Of a stretch of 21,509 nt of DNA, positions 14,235 through 21,509 are shown in pieces. This DNA is from G020354785 sp964521285 (GTDB taxonomy: Bacteria > Bacteroidota > Bacteroidia > Bacteroidales > UBA10428). Each line of letters begins with the position of its first letter. The first letter of the stretch is position 1. The DNA lies in NCBI GenBank assembly GCA_964521285.1, contig CAZFQS010000038.1, positions 1 through 21,509 on the forward strand, in the 5' to 3' direction. The translations under genes were made by a program, and so were the position numbers. Below the pieces are notes generated by a model. The model made no database searches, was not told where the DNA came from, and saw nothing but the letters and a program-made list of their open reading frames with translations.

Positions 14235-15734
14235 ATGAATAAATTATCATCAATTGGAATATTATTTATATTAATTTATTTTAACCTTCCTTCCAATGGC
14301 CAACCTATATGGGGAAGACTTGCCAATCCGGGATTTGAAAATGAACCGGTTAAAAGTGCATACTTTTTTACAGGAAACTGGAAAAATGGTGTAAAGTTTT
14401 ATGAGTTTGACGGTATACCCAATACGGGGCTGTATACTATTCACCCTTCTGATGCCCGGCACCTGGGATGGTCCGAGAGTGTCGCAAACCGGGAATTCGC
14501 TGTTAACACTTTAGTACTTGCGGGAGTTAATGTAATTAATATGTCATACTGGGGGCCTCCCGGAACAGATAACTGGGCATACTGGGCTCCAATGCAAACT
14601 TCAGCCTATTCGCATAATGAACTTTTTGATATTGCCGTAAATAAAAATATTCTCATTGCACCCTATATTGAATCCTATGCTGCAACAGACAGTTCGCCCG
14701 GATTTTCGTTTATGGATTGTTTTCCCGGCACAACGCAGGATCCGGCCCCTGAACTTATTGCACTTATAGAAGACCTGATAGACAGGTATCTTGTAAATCC
14801 TGAAAATGCTGCATGGCCTGATAAATGGGCACAGATATATGATCAGTCAGGTGAAAAAAGATATCTGATTTCCATTATCCATGTTGCCTCTAACCAGGAT
14901 GCAATGACTCACCAGGTTTTTGCCCAGGGTTTTGATAATGTTGCCGAAAAGGTTTTTGACGATACTGGTGTTCTTATCGGATTTGCCATAGATGCATTAC
15001 CTCCAACAGGGACATATGCCCCTGGATTTTTTAAGCCCTCAGCTTCAAAAACAGGTCCGGTGCTTGCTAATAAGTCATCAATTCTTGCAGTCCAGTGTTT
15101 TATCCCGGAAATATGGACAGGAGTGAGCGATGAAGATTCTCTTATTAGCTGGAAATACCAGTTTTCATCAGAGTGGATTAATACGGGAATCCCTTTTATC
15201 CAGGATATATCACCCGGGTACGACGCTCACATAGTCTTTCCCGGATCCCCGGTTTACGGAAATAATAACGATTGGAGGGATGGATTGAGCCAGTTAATCA
15301 ACAACCTGGAAAGGGAGTCAATAACATTTAACACATGGAATGGTTATACCGAGGGATTTGCCGGTGTGCCGACACTTCAATACGGAGATGCCACCTATTA
15401 CTGGATTTGCGGTTTATTCTCAGGTATTTGTGATGATACGGTTTCCAGCTTACCTGCCCTGGAAGATTATGAGCAGTTATATCTCCTTCAGAATTTTCCG
15501 AATCCGTTTTATAACTCAACTGTAATTCGCTATAATCTGGCTGCCGGATCACAAATAAACTTAAAAGTATATGATGCTTACGGAAATGAAATTGAGAATA
15601 TTGAAAACACGTTTAAGTCTGCAGGAACATATGAAACCTGCTGGACTCCCAACGGGCTCGCCAGCGGCTTATATATTATACGTCTGGAGACTGACAGGTA
15701 TAATATTATTAAGAAAGCGCTATATATCAAATAA
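14235..15734 (+). CDS. Secreted glycosidase-like TIM-barrel protein with T9SS sorting domain
   Basis: A 499-residue exported protein. The signal peptide is about residues 1-22 (IGILFILIYFNLPSNGQ). Residues about 25-385 resemble a (beta/alpha)8 glycoside-hydrolase-type barrel: VNTLVLAGVNVINMSYWG, IAPYIESY (Glu146), VLIGFAIDALPP and, near the end, ITFNTWNGYTEG (364-374) followed by PTLQYGDATYYW. The WNxYTEG-x-PT-xxGD pattern recalls GH71/GH99-like proteins and Bacteroidota proteins of unknown function. I cannot name the exact family or identify the catalytic residues with confidence. Residues about 415-499 form a T9SS type A sorting domain (YLLQNFPNPFYNSTVIRYNL, LKVYDAYGNEI, LASGLYIIRL, KKALYIK). 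It starts 23 bases after the orphan sorting-domain remnant. It probably acts on an extracellular or surface polysaccharide. Confidence 0.85.
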   Translation: MNKLSSIGILFILIYFNLPSNGQPIWGRLANPGFENEPVKSAYFFTGNWKNGVKFYEFDGIPNTGLYTIHPSDARHLGWSESVANREFAVNTLVLAGVNVINMSYWGPPGTDNWAYWAPMQTSAYSHNELFDIAVNKNILIAPYIESYAATDSSPGFSFMDCFPGTTQDPAPELIALIEDLIDRYLVNPENAAWPDKWAQIYDQSGEKRYLISIIHVASNQDAMTHQVFAQGFDNVAEKVFDDTGVLIGFAIDALPPTGTYAPGFFKPSASKTGPVLANKSSILAVQCFIPEIWTGVSDEDSLISWKYQFSSEWINTGIPFIQDISPGYDAHIVFPGSPVYGNNNDWRDGLSQLINNLERESITFNTWNGYTEGFAGVPTLQYGDATYYWICGLFSGICDDTVSSLPALEDYEQLYLLQNFPNPFYNSTVIRYNLAAGSQINLKVYDAYGNEIENIENTFKSAGTYETCWTPNGLASGLYIIRLETDRYNIIKKALYIK

Positions 15735-15827
15735 CTTTAAAGAATCTATCAGCAAGTAAAGATATGCCGATTGTCTGATTCTTAATATTTGATCAATAGC
15801 CCCTCAAAACATGCATTAACATAATTT

Positions 15828-15883
15828 AAGATTTATTTCAGTGCCTGTCTTCTTTTTTTACCTATTTTCATGAAATAAATCTT
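15828..15883. repeat. Perfect 13-bp inverted repeat upstream of the DUF5916 gene
   Basis: AAGATTTATTTCA (15828-15840) and its exact reverse complement TGAAATAAATCTT (15871-15883) are separated by 30 bases containing a C/T-rich stretch and a T7 run. The centres are 43 bp apart, close to four helical turns, so the arms could be two operator half-sites facing the same side of the helix. Alternatively it is a large-loop terminator for the glycosidase-like gene, since the right arm runs into TGGTTTTT. The arms lie 94 bases after that gene's stop and 38 bases before the next ATG. Confidence 0.5.
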
Positions 15884-15920
15884 TGGTTTTTAAGTTTAGT
15901 ATTTAGAGTATTTGTTTTTA

Positions 15921-18545
15921 ATGGCCAGACTCCTTATATCATTAATTTTTTCGCTTACTGTATTATCCGGGATATATAGCCAGAAACGTACATACAATAC
16001 TACTAAAATTACCACCGAACCTCCGCATGTAGACGGGATCTTTAATGAAAAGGTATGGGATACTGTTGAATGGAGCGGAGACTTTATCCAGAGAATACCT
16101 TACGAGAATAAGCCCCCAACCCAGCAGACACAATTTAAAATATTATATGACGATGAAAACCTGTACATAGCTATCAGGTGTTTTGACACATCACCTGACA
16201 GTATTGTAAAACGTATGTCCAGGCGTGATGGATTTGACGGCGACTGGGTAGAAGTTAATATTGACAGCTACCATGATTTACGGACCGCCTTTTCATTTAC
16301 CGTAACTGCAGCAGGAGTTAAGGGTGATGAAGCAATAACCAGTGATAACGACTGGGATTCAAGCTGGGATCCTGTGTGGTATGTTAAAACAGGTATTGAT
16401 GACCTGGGGTGGACTGCCGAAATACGCATTCCTTTGACCCAGCTGCGCTTCAGCAAGCAGGATGAATATGTATGGGGTTTTCAGGTTAACAGGAGATTAT
16501 ACAGGGAAGAAGAAATGTCAAGCTGGGTGTTCATTTCACCCAATGCAACAGGCTGGGTACATCACTTTGGTGAATTACACGGCATAAAAAACATTAAGCC
16601 CCAAAAACAAAAAGATATTGTTCCTTATATAGTCGGACGTTACGAACATTATGAAAAAGAAGACGGTAATCCTTTTGCCGAGGGAAAAGATTTATTTGGC
16701 ACCTTGGGAGTAGACGGTAAGATAGGTGTAACCAATAACCTGACACTTGATTTTAGTGTTAATCCCGATTTCGGACAGGTTGAAGCAGATCCTTCAGAGG
16801 TTAACCTCACTACCTTTGAAACAAAATTTCAGGAAAAGCGACCCTTTTTTATTGAAGGAAATAATATACTTAGCCTCAGACTAACAGGCGGAGACGGCCC
16901 CTTAGCAAATGATAATCTGTTCTATTCAAGGAGAATAGGAAAACTCCCGGAAAGGGAGTTGGAACTTGAAGATGGTGAATATGCAAACACACCTGAAAAT
17001 ACTACCATTTTAGGGGCTTTTAAGCTCACCGGGAAAACACCCAAGGGTTGGTCAATAGGTGTTATGGAAAGTGTGACCGACAGGGAAAAAGCTGAAGTGG
17101 ATATGGAAGGGCAGCGAAGAAAAGAAGAAATAGAACCTTTAACCAGTTATTTTGCAGGCAGGATTCAGAAAGATATGAATAATACAAATACCAGGATTGG
17201 CGCCATGTTTACTGCCACAAACCGCGATCTTTCGGATATTAAGCTGGAAAATACCATGCACCGGTCAGTTTATACAGGAGGTGTTAATTTCAATCATCAA
17301 TGGAAAGACAAAACATACTATTTCAATTTTTCAACAGTATTCAGTCATATTCGTGGCAGTGAAAAAGCTATATATGAAACCCAGACATCTGCTCCGCATT
17401 TCTTTCAAAGGGATGATGCCCCTCATTTGAAAGCTGATTCCACTCTAACGAGTTTAAGCGGTATTGGAGGTACCATTGAATACGGAAGAGCAGGTAATAG
17501 CAAATGGTTGTATACTACATGGATAACCTGGCGGTCACCTGGTTTAAATGTCAATGATATAGGTTATCTCAGGCGAAACGATGAAATACAACAGATTATA
17601 TGGGTCGGATTCAGACAGAGGGAGCCATTCAGCATATTCAGAAGTTTTAGTCTGAATCTTAATCAATATTCCGGTTTTACCTTTGGCGCGGAAAAAAGAT
17701 ATCTTGGAGGTAATGTTAATGCTCACTGGACATTCAAGAATTTTTGGAATATGGGTGGCGGCCTTTCCAGGGATGCAAAATCTATTTCAACTGAAACACT
17801 CAGAGGCGGACCATCATTATTGAATGACGGAAGTATTAACATATGGTCATATATTAATACCGATTACCATAAGAAAGTTCAGTTATATTTTGAATACTCA
17901 TCATACATACTTGATCATAAAACGTCGGCTGGTCAATACTATTATTTTGGGGCAAATATACAGCTATCAGATGCTTTTCGCCTTTCAATCGGACCTTATG
18001 TTATGAAAAGAACCGATAATATTGCCTATGTAGACAATATTGATTACCTGGATGATATAAAATATGTAAGAGGGAAAATTAACCAGACAGAGACAAGCCT
18101 GACTATAAGATTAAATTATAATATAACTCCTGATTTTACTGTTCAGTATTATGGAATGCCTTTTATATCAGCTGGTAAATACCGTGACTTTAAATTCATA
18201 AACGACTCGAAGGCAGATGATATTAATGATCGTTATATACAGTACACCGAAAACCAGGTAACATTTAACAGCGACGACAATATTTACGAAATTGATGAAG
18301 ATATCAATGGTATTACTGATTATTCATTTGATAATCCAAACTTTAATGTTTTTGATTTTAATTCGAACCTTGTCGTGCGCTGGGAATATTTACCCGGTTC
18401 AACATTATACCTGGTATGGTCTCAAAGAAGAAACGACAGCAGGTCTGATGGCAGTTTTGCATTCTGGAGTGATGCAAAGGATCTTTTCAAAACCTCCCCT
18501 TATGATATCTTTCTGATTAAACTTTCTTACCGTTTCGCATTATAG
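15921..18545 (+). CDS. DUF5916 outer-membrane protein (CBM9-like domain plus beta-barrel)
   Basis: An 874-residue outer-membrane protein from the ATG at 15921; an in-frame TTG nine bases earlier is less likely. The signal peptide MARLLISLIFSLTVLSGIYSQ is followed by a CBM9-like beta-sandwich (about residues 30-215): PPHVDGIFNEKVWDTVEW, FKILYDDENLYIAIRCFD, DWVEVNIDSYHD, GWTAEIRIPLTQLRF and VWGFQVNRR. A plug/linker with NPDFGQVEADPSEVNLTTFE and EKRPFFIEGN, the DUF5916 signature, leads into about 500 residues of alternating amphipathic strands ending KLSYRFAL, consistent with an outer-membrane barrel. The role is unproven; the sugar-binding-like domain and barrel suggest binding or uptake of a glycan or other ligand. 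It follows the glycosidase-like gene by 186 bases, so a shared substrate is possible. No TonB box is evident. Confidence 0.92.
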   Translation: MARLLISLIFSLTVLSGIYSQKRTYNTTKITTEPPHVDGIFNEKVWDTVEWSGDFIQRIPYENKPPTQQTQFKILYDDENLYIAIRCFDTSPDSIVKRMSRRDGFDGDWVEVNIDSYHDLRTAFSFTVTAAGVKGDEAITSDNDWDSSWDPVWYVKTGIDDLGWTAEIRIPLTQLRFSKQDEYVWGFQVNRRLYREEEMSSWVFISPNATGWVHHFGELHGIKNIKPQKQKDIVPYIVGRYEHYEKEDGNPFAEGKDLFGTLGVDGKIGVTNNLTLDFSVNPDFGQVEADPSEVNLTTFETKFQEKRPFFIEGNNILSLRLTGGDGPLANDNLFYSRRIGKLPERELELEDGEYANTPENTTILGAFKLTGKTPKGWSIGVMESVTDREKAEVDMEGQRRKEEIEPLTSYFAGRIQKDMNNTNTRIGAMFTATNRDLSDIKLENTMHRSVYTGGVNFNHQWKDKTYYFNFSTVFSHIRGSEKAIYETQTSAPHFFQRDDAPHLKADSTLTSLSGIGGTIEYGRAGNSKWLYTTWITWRSPGLNVNDIGYLRRNDEIQQIIWVGFRQREPFSIFRSFSLNLNQYSGFTFGAEKRYLGGNVNAHWTFKNFWNMGGGLSRDAKSISTETLRGGPSLLNDGSINIWSYINTDYHKKVQLYFEYSSYILDHKTSAGQYYYFGANIQLSDAFRLSIGPYVMKRTDNIAYVDNIDYLDDIKYVRGKINQTETSLTIRLNYNITPDFTVQYYGMPFISAGKYRDFKFINDSKADDINDRYIQYTENQVTFNSDDNIYEIDEDINGITDYSFDNPNFNVFDFNSNLVVRWEYLPGSTLYLVWSQRRNDSRSDGSFAFWSDAKDLFKTSPYDIFLIKLSYRFAL

Positions 18546-18687
18546 AATATCATATTTTAATATTAATTTGTATTAACTATATTTGTTTAACTGATTTTTA
18601 TTGATATACATTTCTTTACATATATTTATTTAAATAAAAAGGCAATATTCGTATTTAAACCCTGGACTATTCTTAAAAGCCAACTTT

Positions 18688-19575
18688 ATGAAAAAGAAAA
18701 AAAATCCCAAAAAAACGAAAAAGGAGAACAGGAGCATAAAAGAAAAGTCAGATATAGACAACGAGTTTAAACATATAGAACCTGAAGAAAAAGATCAGAG
18801 AACAATAAGCAATAAATTTTACAATAAGGAGCTGGTTAAACTTCAGATTGAACTGGTAAAGCTTCAGGAATGGATCAAGACAAAAAGGCTGAAAGTTGTA
18901 GTAATCTTTGAAGGCAGGGATGCTGCCGGCAAGGGAGGTGTAATTAAGCGTATTAATCAGAGGTTAAATCCGCGAATATGCCGTGTTGTGGCCCTTGGAA
19001 CACCAACAGAGAGGGAAAAGACACAGTGGTATTTTCAGCGCTATATTCCGCACCTGCCTGCAAGCGGGGAAATGGTATTATTCGATCGCAGCTGGTATAA
19101 CCGGGCCGGGGTTGAACATGTTATGGGATTCTGTACTGACAATGAATACCAAGAGTTTCTTCGTACATGCCCTGAATTTGAGCGCATGCTTATACGTTCA
19201 GGAATAATTCTGATTAAATACTGGTTCTCTGTATCAGATGAGGAGCAGGAAAGACGTTTTAAAGCCAGGATCGACGACCGGACAAAGAGGTGGAAGCTAA
19301 GTCCTATGGATATGGCATCACGGGAAAAGTGGGTCCAATACTCCGAGGCAAAAGACGAAATGTTCAAATATACTGACATTAAACAAGCGCCTTGGTATGT
19401 TGTACCTGCAGACAATAAGAAACGTGCCCGGCTAAACTGTATCAGCCACCTTCTGAGTCTTATACCCTATAAAGACCTCACTCCCAAGCCTATGAAACTT
19501 CCTCCCCGTCAGGAAAGGGAAGGGTATGTAAGACCACCGATAACAGATCAGACTTTTGTACCAGAGGTATATTAA
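18688..19575 (+). CDS. ppk2: Polyphosphate kinase 2 (PPK2 family, class I-like)
   Basis: A 295-residue cytoplasmic enzyme that transfers phosphate between polyphosphate and nucleoside diphosphates. The thymidylate-kinase-like P-loop fold shows Walker A GRDAAGKGG (76-84), PTEREKTQWYFQRYIPHLP (106-124), Walker B MVLFDRSWYNRAGVE (129-143) and the lid with RRFKARIDDRTKRWKLSPMD (189-208), including the Arg/Lys residues that hold polyphosphate. The KRWKLSPMD lid matches class I (NDP-phosphorylating) members. The first ~40 residues are a Lys/Glu-rich tail unlikely to be part of the fold. The gene appears to stand alone, 142 bases after the DUF5916 gene and 279 bases before the aminomutase gene. A TATATTTG box at 18578-18585 could be part of its promoter, leaving a ~95-base leader. 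Confidence 0.95.
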   Translation: MKKKKNPKKTKKENRSIKEKSDIDNEFKHIEPEEKDQRTISNKFYNKELVKLQIELVKLQEWIKTKRLKVVVIFEGRDAAGKGGVIKRINQRLNPRICRVVALGTPTEREKTQWYFQRYIPHLPASGEMVLFDRSWYNRAGVEHVMGFCTDNEYQEFLRTCPEFERMLIRSGIILIKYWFSVSDEEQERRFKARIDDRTKRWKLSPMDMASREKWVQYSEAKDEMFKYTDIKQAPWYVVPADNKKRARLNCISHLLSLIPYKDLTPKPMKLPPRQEREGYVRPPITDQTFVPEVY

Positions 19576-19615
19576 TAAGCAAACTGCCTTCCAACCCTTA
19601 TGAATAGGACAATAC

Positions 19616-19820
19616 GGACCTTTAGTATAAACGCAGACTATACAATTAGTCCGCGTACGTTATACATGAAACCTTCACAAGTTTGATTTTAAGCTCTATA
19701 TTTATTATCTTTAGTAAAGATTGAGTTTATAACAGGTATAATCAAAAGTAAGCAAACAATAACGAAAATAGCAGAAGTATTTATTTTCCAGGTACTGAAA
19801 TATAACATTTTAAGTTATAT
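19616..19820. promoter_or_regulatory. Intergenic region with three short inverted repeats before the aminomutase gene
   Basis: The 279-base gap 19576-19854 has no gene I can support. It holds an imperfect hairpin at 19616-19652 (outer GGAC/GTCC and inner GTATA/TATAC pairs, 10 of 14 positions paired, 9-base loop), a hairpin ATCTTT-AGT-AAAGAT at 19707-19721, and ATATAAC-7-GTTATAT at 19800-19820, 34 bases before the ATG at 19855. The first could end ppk2 transcription, though it lacks a T-run. The last could be an operator. None is strong on its own, and I found no exact TAnnTTTG box. Confidence 0.3.
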
Positions 19821-19854
19821 GATTAATCTGCATTAAAAATTCAATATAATAAAT

Positions 19855-21509
19855 ATGGCTCGATCAACAAAAAAGAAAGGAAAAAGTAAGACATCCGGTA
19901 AAAAAGCGCCTCCACCCTCCCCCAAGTTAAAATGGATAAGCACCAGATTACTTGATGATGTTTTTACTGATGAAGTCAGTCTTTTTAAGCCTCATTTTAA
20001 AGTTGATTATGAAGCATATCTTCAAAGGTTATGGGATTCAAATCCTGAAATTTATGAGATCCTCAGACATGCAACCGAACTTGAGAAGGCACGTGAAGGT
20101 TTATACGACTATCTCGAACGGGCAGAAAGGAAAGTTTTTGCAGTTGACAATGATCTTCATATTCTTGAAAAGTCAACAGTTAGGGAGTGTATTCGAGTAT
20201 TCAGAAGTCTTATAGGTCCGATTAATGAATTTCGTACAGAGTTTTCAGCCCTGGATAGTCTCTGGCAACTGGCGAAAAATAAGAGAAGCAAGCTAAAAAG
20301 TAACATATCAGTAGGTTTTATTCTTGAATTTATAAATCTTTTCCGTGGAGTAACAGGCAAATCAAATATATATCTTGAAAATGTACAGGTAAAAAAAGGG
20401 ATTCCTGAGTTCTTAAAGATGAAAGGGAAAAAAGCCGCATCAGTAAGAATGGAAATACTGGATGATTTGGGAATCATGATTCAAAAATATTTTAAGAAAT
20501 ATCCTTCAGGGCTCGAACAGGAAGTAGTTGGCTGGCGTTCAGAAAACCGGACAAAGATTTTACGCTATTTTAAAGCTTCAAAGAATGACTGGAATGATTA
20601 CAAATGGCATCTTAAAAATGTTATTAAGGATGCAAGGCCTCTGTTAGAACTTATTGAGCTTTCAAATGAACAAAAGGAAGCAGTGAATAAAGCTGTTAAG
20701 AATAAAATAGCTTTTGGCATTACTCCATATTATTTAAGCCTGATAGATACAAGGAGTTCAATAGGATATGATCATGCAGTCAGGGCCCAGGTTATTCCTT
20801 CAGGAGAATATGTGGACAAAATGATTGAAGAGAGGGGCGATCGTGCTATCTCATTCGATTTTATGGGTGAACATGATACTTCACCTGTTGATCTTATTAC
20901 ACGGCGATATCCAATGATTGCTATTATTAAACCCTTTAATACCTGTTCACAAATTTGCGTTTACTGCCAGCGTAACTGGGAAATTGAAAGGGTTCTCGAG
21001 CCAACAGCCTTGGCTACAAGAAAACAAGTAAGTGAGGCCTTTACCTGGTTTGACAAACATAAAAGTATTGGTGACGTTCTTGTTACAGGGGGGGATCCGC
21101 TTGTAATGAAAGATACCCAAATCCAGAAAATACTTGAAGGTCTTGCCACTAAAAGTCACATTTACAGAATCAGGATTGGTACCAGAACACCGGTTGTACT
21201 GCCAATGCGTTTTACAGATGATTTGATAAAATTGATTTCACAGTATCACCAGCCTCCGAAACTCGAAATTGCATTAGTAACGCACTATGAACACTCTTAC
21301 GAGATAACCCCCGAGTCGATGGATGCTGTCCAAAAATTACGTAAGGCGAGAATAAGCGTATATAATCAGCAGGTTTTTACAGTTGAAAACTCCAGACGAT
21401 TTGAAACGGCAAAACTCAGAAAAGACCTGAAGTCCATTGGTGTTGATCCTTACTATACATTTAACATGAAAGGTAAGGAAGAAACAAGCAAATATATGGT
21501 TCCTATAGC
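19855..21509 (+). CDS. KamA-family radical SAM aminomutase with long N-terminal extension (runs off right edge)
   Basis: A PLP- and SAM-dependent 2,3-aminomutase-type enzyme; 551 residues are present and the C-terminus is outside the window. A Lys/Pro-rich start (MARSTKKKGKSKTSGKKAPP) and a helical region of about 240 residues precede the core, which opens at NDWNDYKWHLKNVI (about residue 244). The iron-sulfur motif CSQICVYC (Cys364, 368, 371) is followed by QRNWE; Arg373 aligns with the substrate-carboxylate Arg of lysine 2,3-aminomutase. GGDPL (412-416) and RIGTRTPVVLPMRFTDDL follow. In VDPYYTFNMKG, Lys539 occupies the place of Asp293, which in the clostridial enzyme binds the lysine side chain. 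This suggests a different substrate, perhaps glutamate. The PLP-binding Lys lies beyond the window. Confidence 0.9.
   Translation, partial: MARSTKKKGKSKTSGKKAPPPSPKLKWISTRLLDDVFTDEVSLFKPHFKVDYEAYLQRLWDSNPEIYEILRHATELEKAREGLYDYLERAERKVFAVDNDLHILEKSTVRECIRVFRSLIGPINEFRTEFSALDSLWQLAKNKRSKLKSNISVGFILEFINLFRGVTGKSNIYLENVQVKKGIPEFLKMKGKKAASVRMEILDDLGIMIQKYFKKYPSGLEQEVVGWRSENRTKILRYFKASKNDWNDYKWHLKNVIKDARPLLELIELSNEQKEAVNKAVKNKIAFGITPYYLSLIDTRSSIGYDHAVRAQVIPSGEYVDKMIEERGDRAISFDFMGEHDTSPVDLITRRYPMIAIIKPFNTCSQICVYCQRNWEIERVLEPTALATRKQVSEAFTWFDKHKSIGDVLVTGGDPLVMKDTQIQKILEGLATKSHIYRIRIGTRTPVVLPMRFTDDLIKLISQYHQPPKLEIALVTHYEHSYEITPESMDAVQKLRKARISVYNQQVFTVENSRRFETAKLRKDLKSIGVDPYYTFNMKGKEETSKYMVPI

Noticed and set aside
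15912..15920. TTG start three codons upstream for the DUF5916 gene
   Set aside because: The ATG at 15921 gives a better signal peptide (MARLLISLIF) and TTG starts are uncommon in this phylum.
18557..18566. Palindrome TTAATATTAA before the polyphosphate kinase gene
   Set aside because: It is a pure A/T 10-mer in very AT-rich DNA, expected by chance.

Overview
The window looks like a chromosomal segment from an uncultured or little-studied member of the Bacteroidota, probably Bacteroidales or Marinilabiliales-like. The evidence is low GC content, two genes encoding type IX secretion (T9SS) C-terminal sorting domains plus a remnant of a third, a DUF5916 outer-membrane protein, Bacteroidota-style FecB/FecC/FecE importer subunits, and several TAnnTTTG promoter-like boxes instead of -35/-10 elements. 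There are no mobile elements, CRISPR arrays, tRNAs or rRNAs, and no intergenic gap exceeds 300 bases.

Left part (1-12194), all on the minus strand. Read in the direction of transcription: a DUF1972-type glycosyltransferase (11112-12194); a large secreted trypsin-fold protease with a T9SS sorting domain (8817-11000); a 1044-residue exported protein with twelve tandem ~64-residue TPR-like repeats (5607-8741); a compact iron/cobalamin-type ABC importer made of a substrate-binding lipoprotein (4456-5607), a small conserved helical protein (4099-4395), a permease (3026-4069) and an ATPase with a C-terminal extension (2007-3023); a small two-helix membrane protein (1769-1981); a GT2 glycosyltransferase (728-1621); and the 5' end of argS (1-593). 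The TPR gene and the binding-protein gene overlap by one base (TAATG), so the repeat protein appears translationally coupled to the importer.

Right part (12315-21509), all on the plus strand: a GroES-like protein without a GroEL partner; a lipoprotein with a LamG-like domain and a plausible surface-export signal; a membrane-anchored OB-fold protein; an orphan piece of a T9SS sorting domain with no body (pseudogene, 13996-14211); a secreted glycosidase-like TIM-barrel protein with its own sorting domain; a DUF5916 protein (CBM9-like domain plus outer-membrane barrel); a class I-like polyphosphate kinase 2; and the 5' 1655 bases of a KamA-family radical SAM aminomutase gene.

The strongest items for follow-up are the KamA-family enzyme, which has a ~240-residue N-terminal extension and a Lys where lysine 2,3-aminomutase has a substrate-binding Asp (pointing to a glutamate-like rather than lysine substrate); the TPR-repeat protein coupled to the importer; the importer ATPase with non-canonical Q-loop and signature motif; the orphan sorting domain; and a perfect 13-bp inverted repeat in front of the DUF5916 gene. 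I did not find a defence, phage or biosynthetic system that I could call wholly new.
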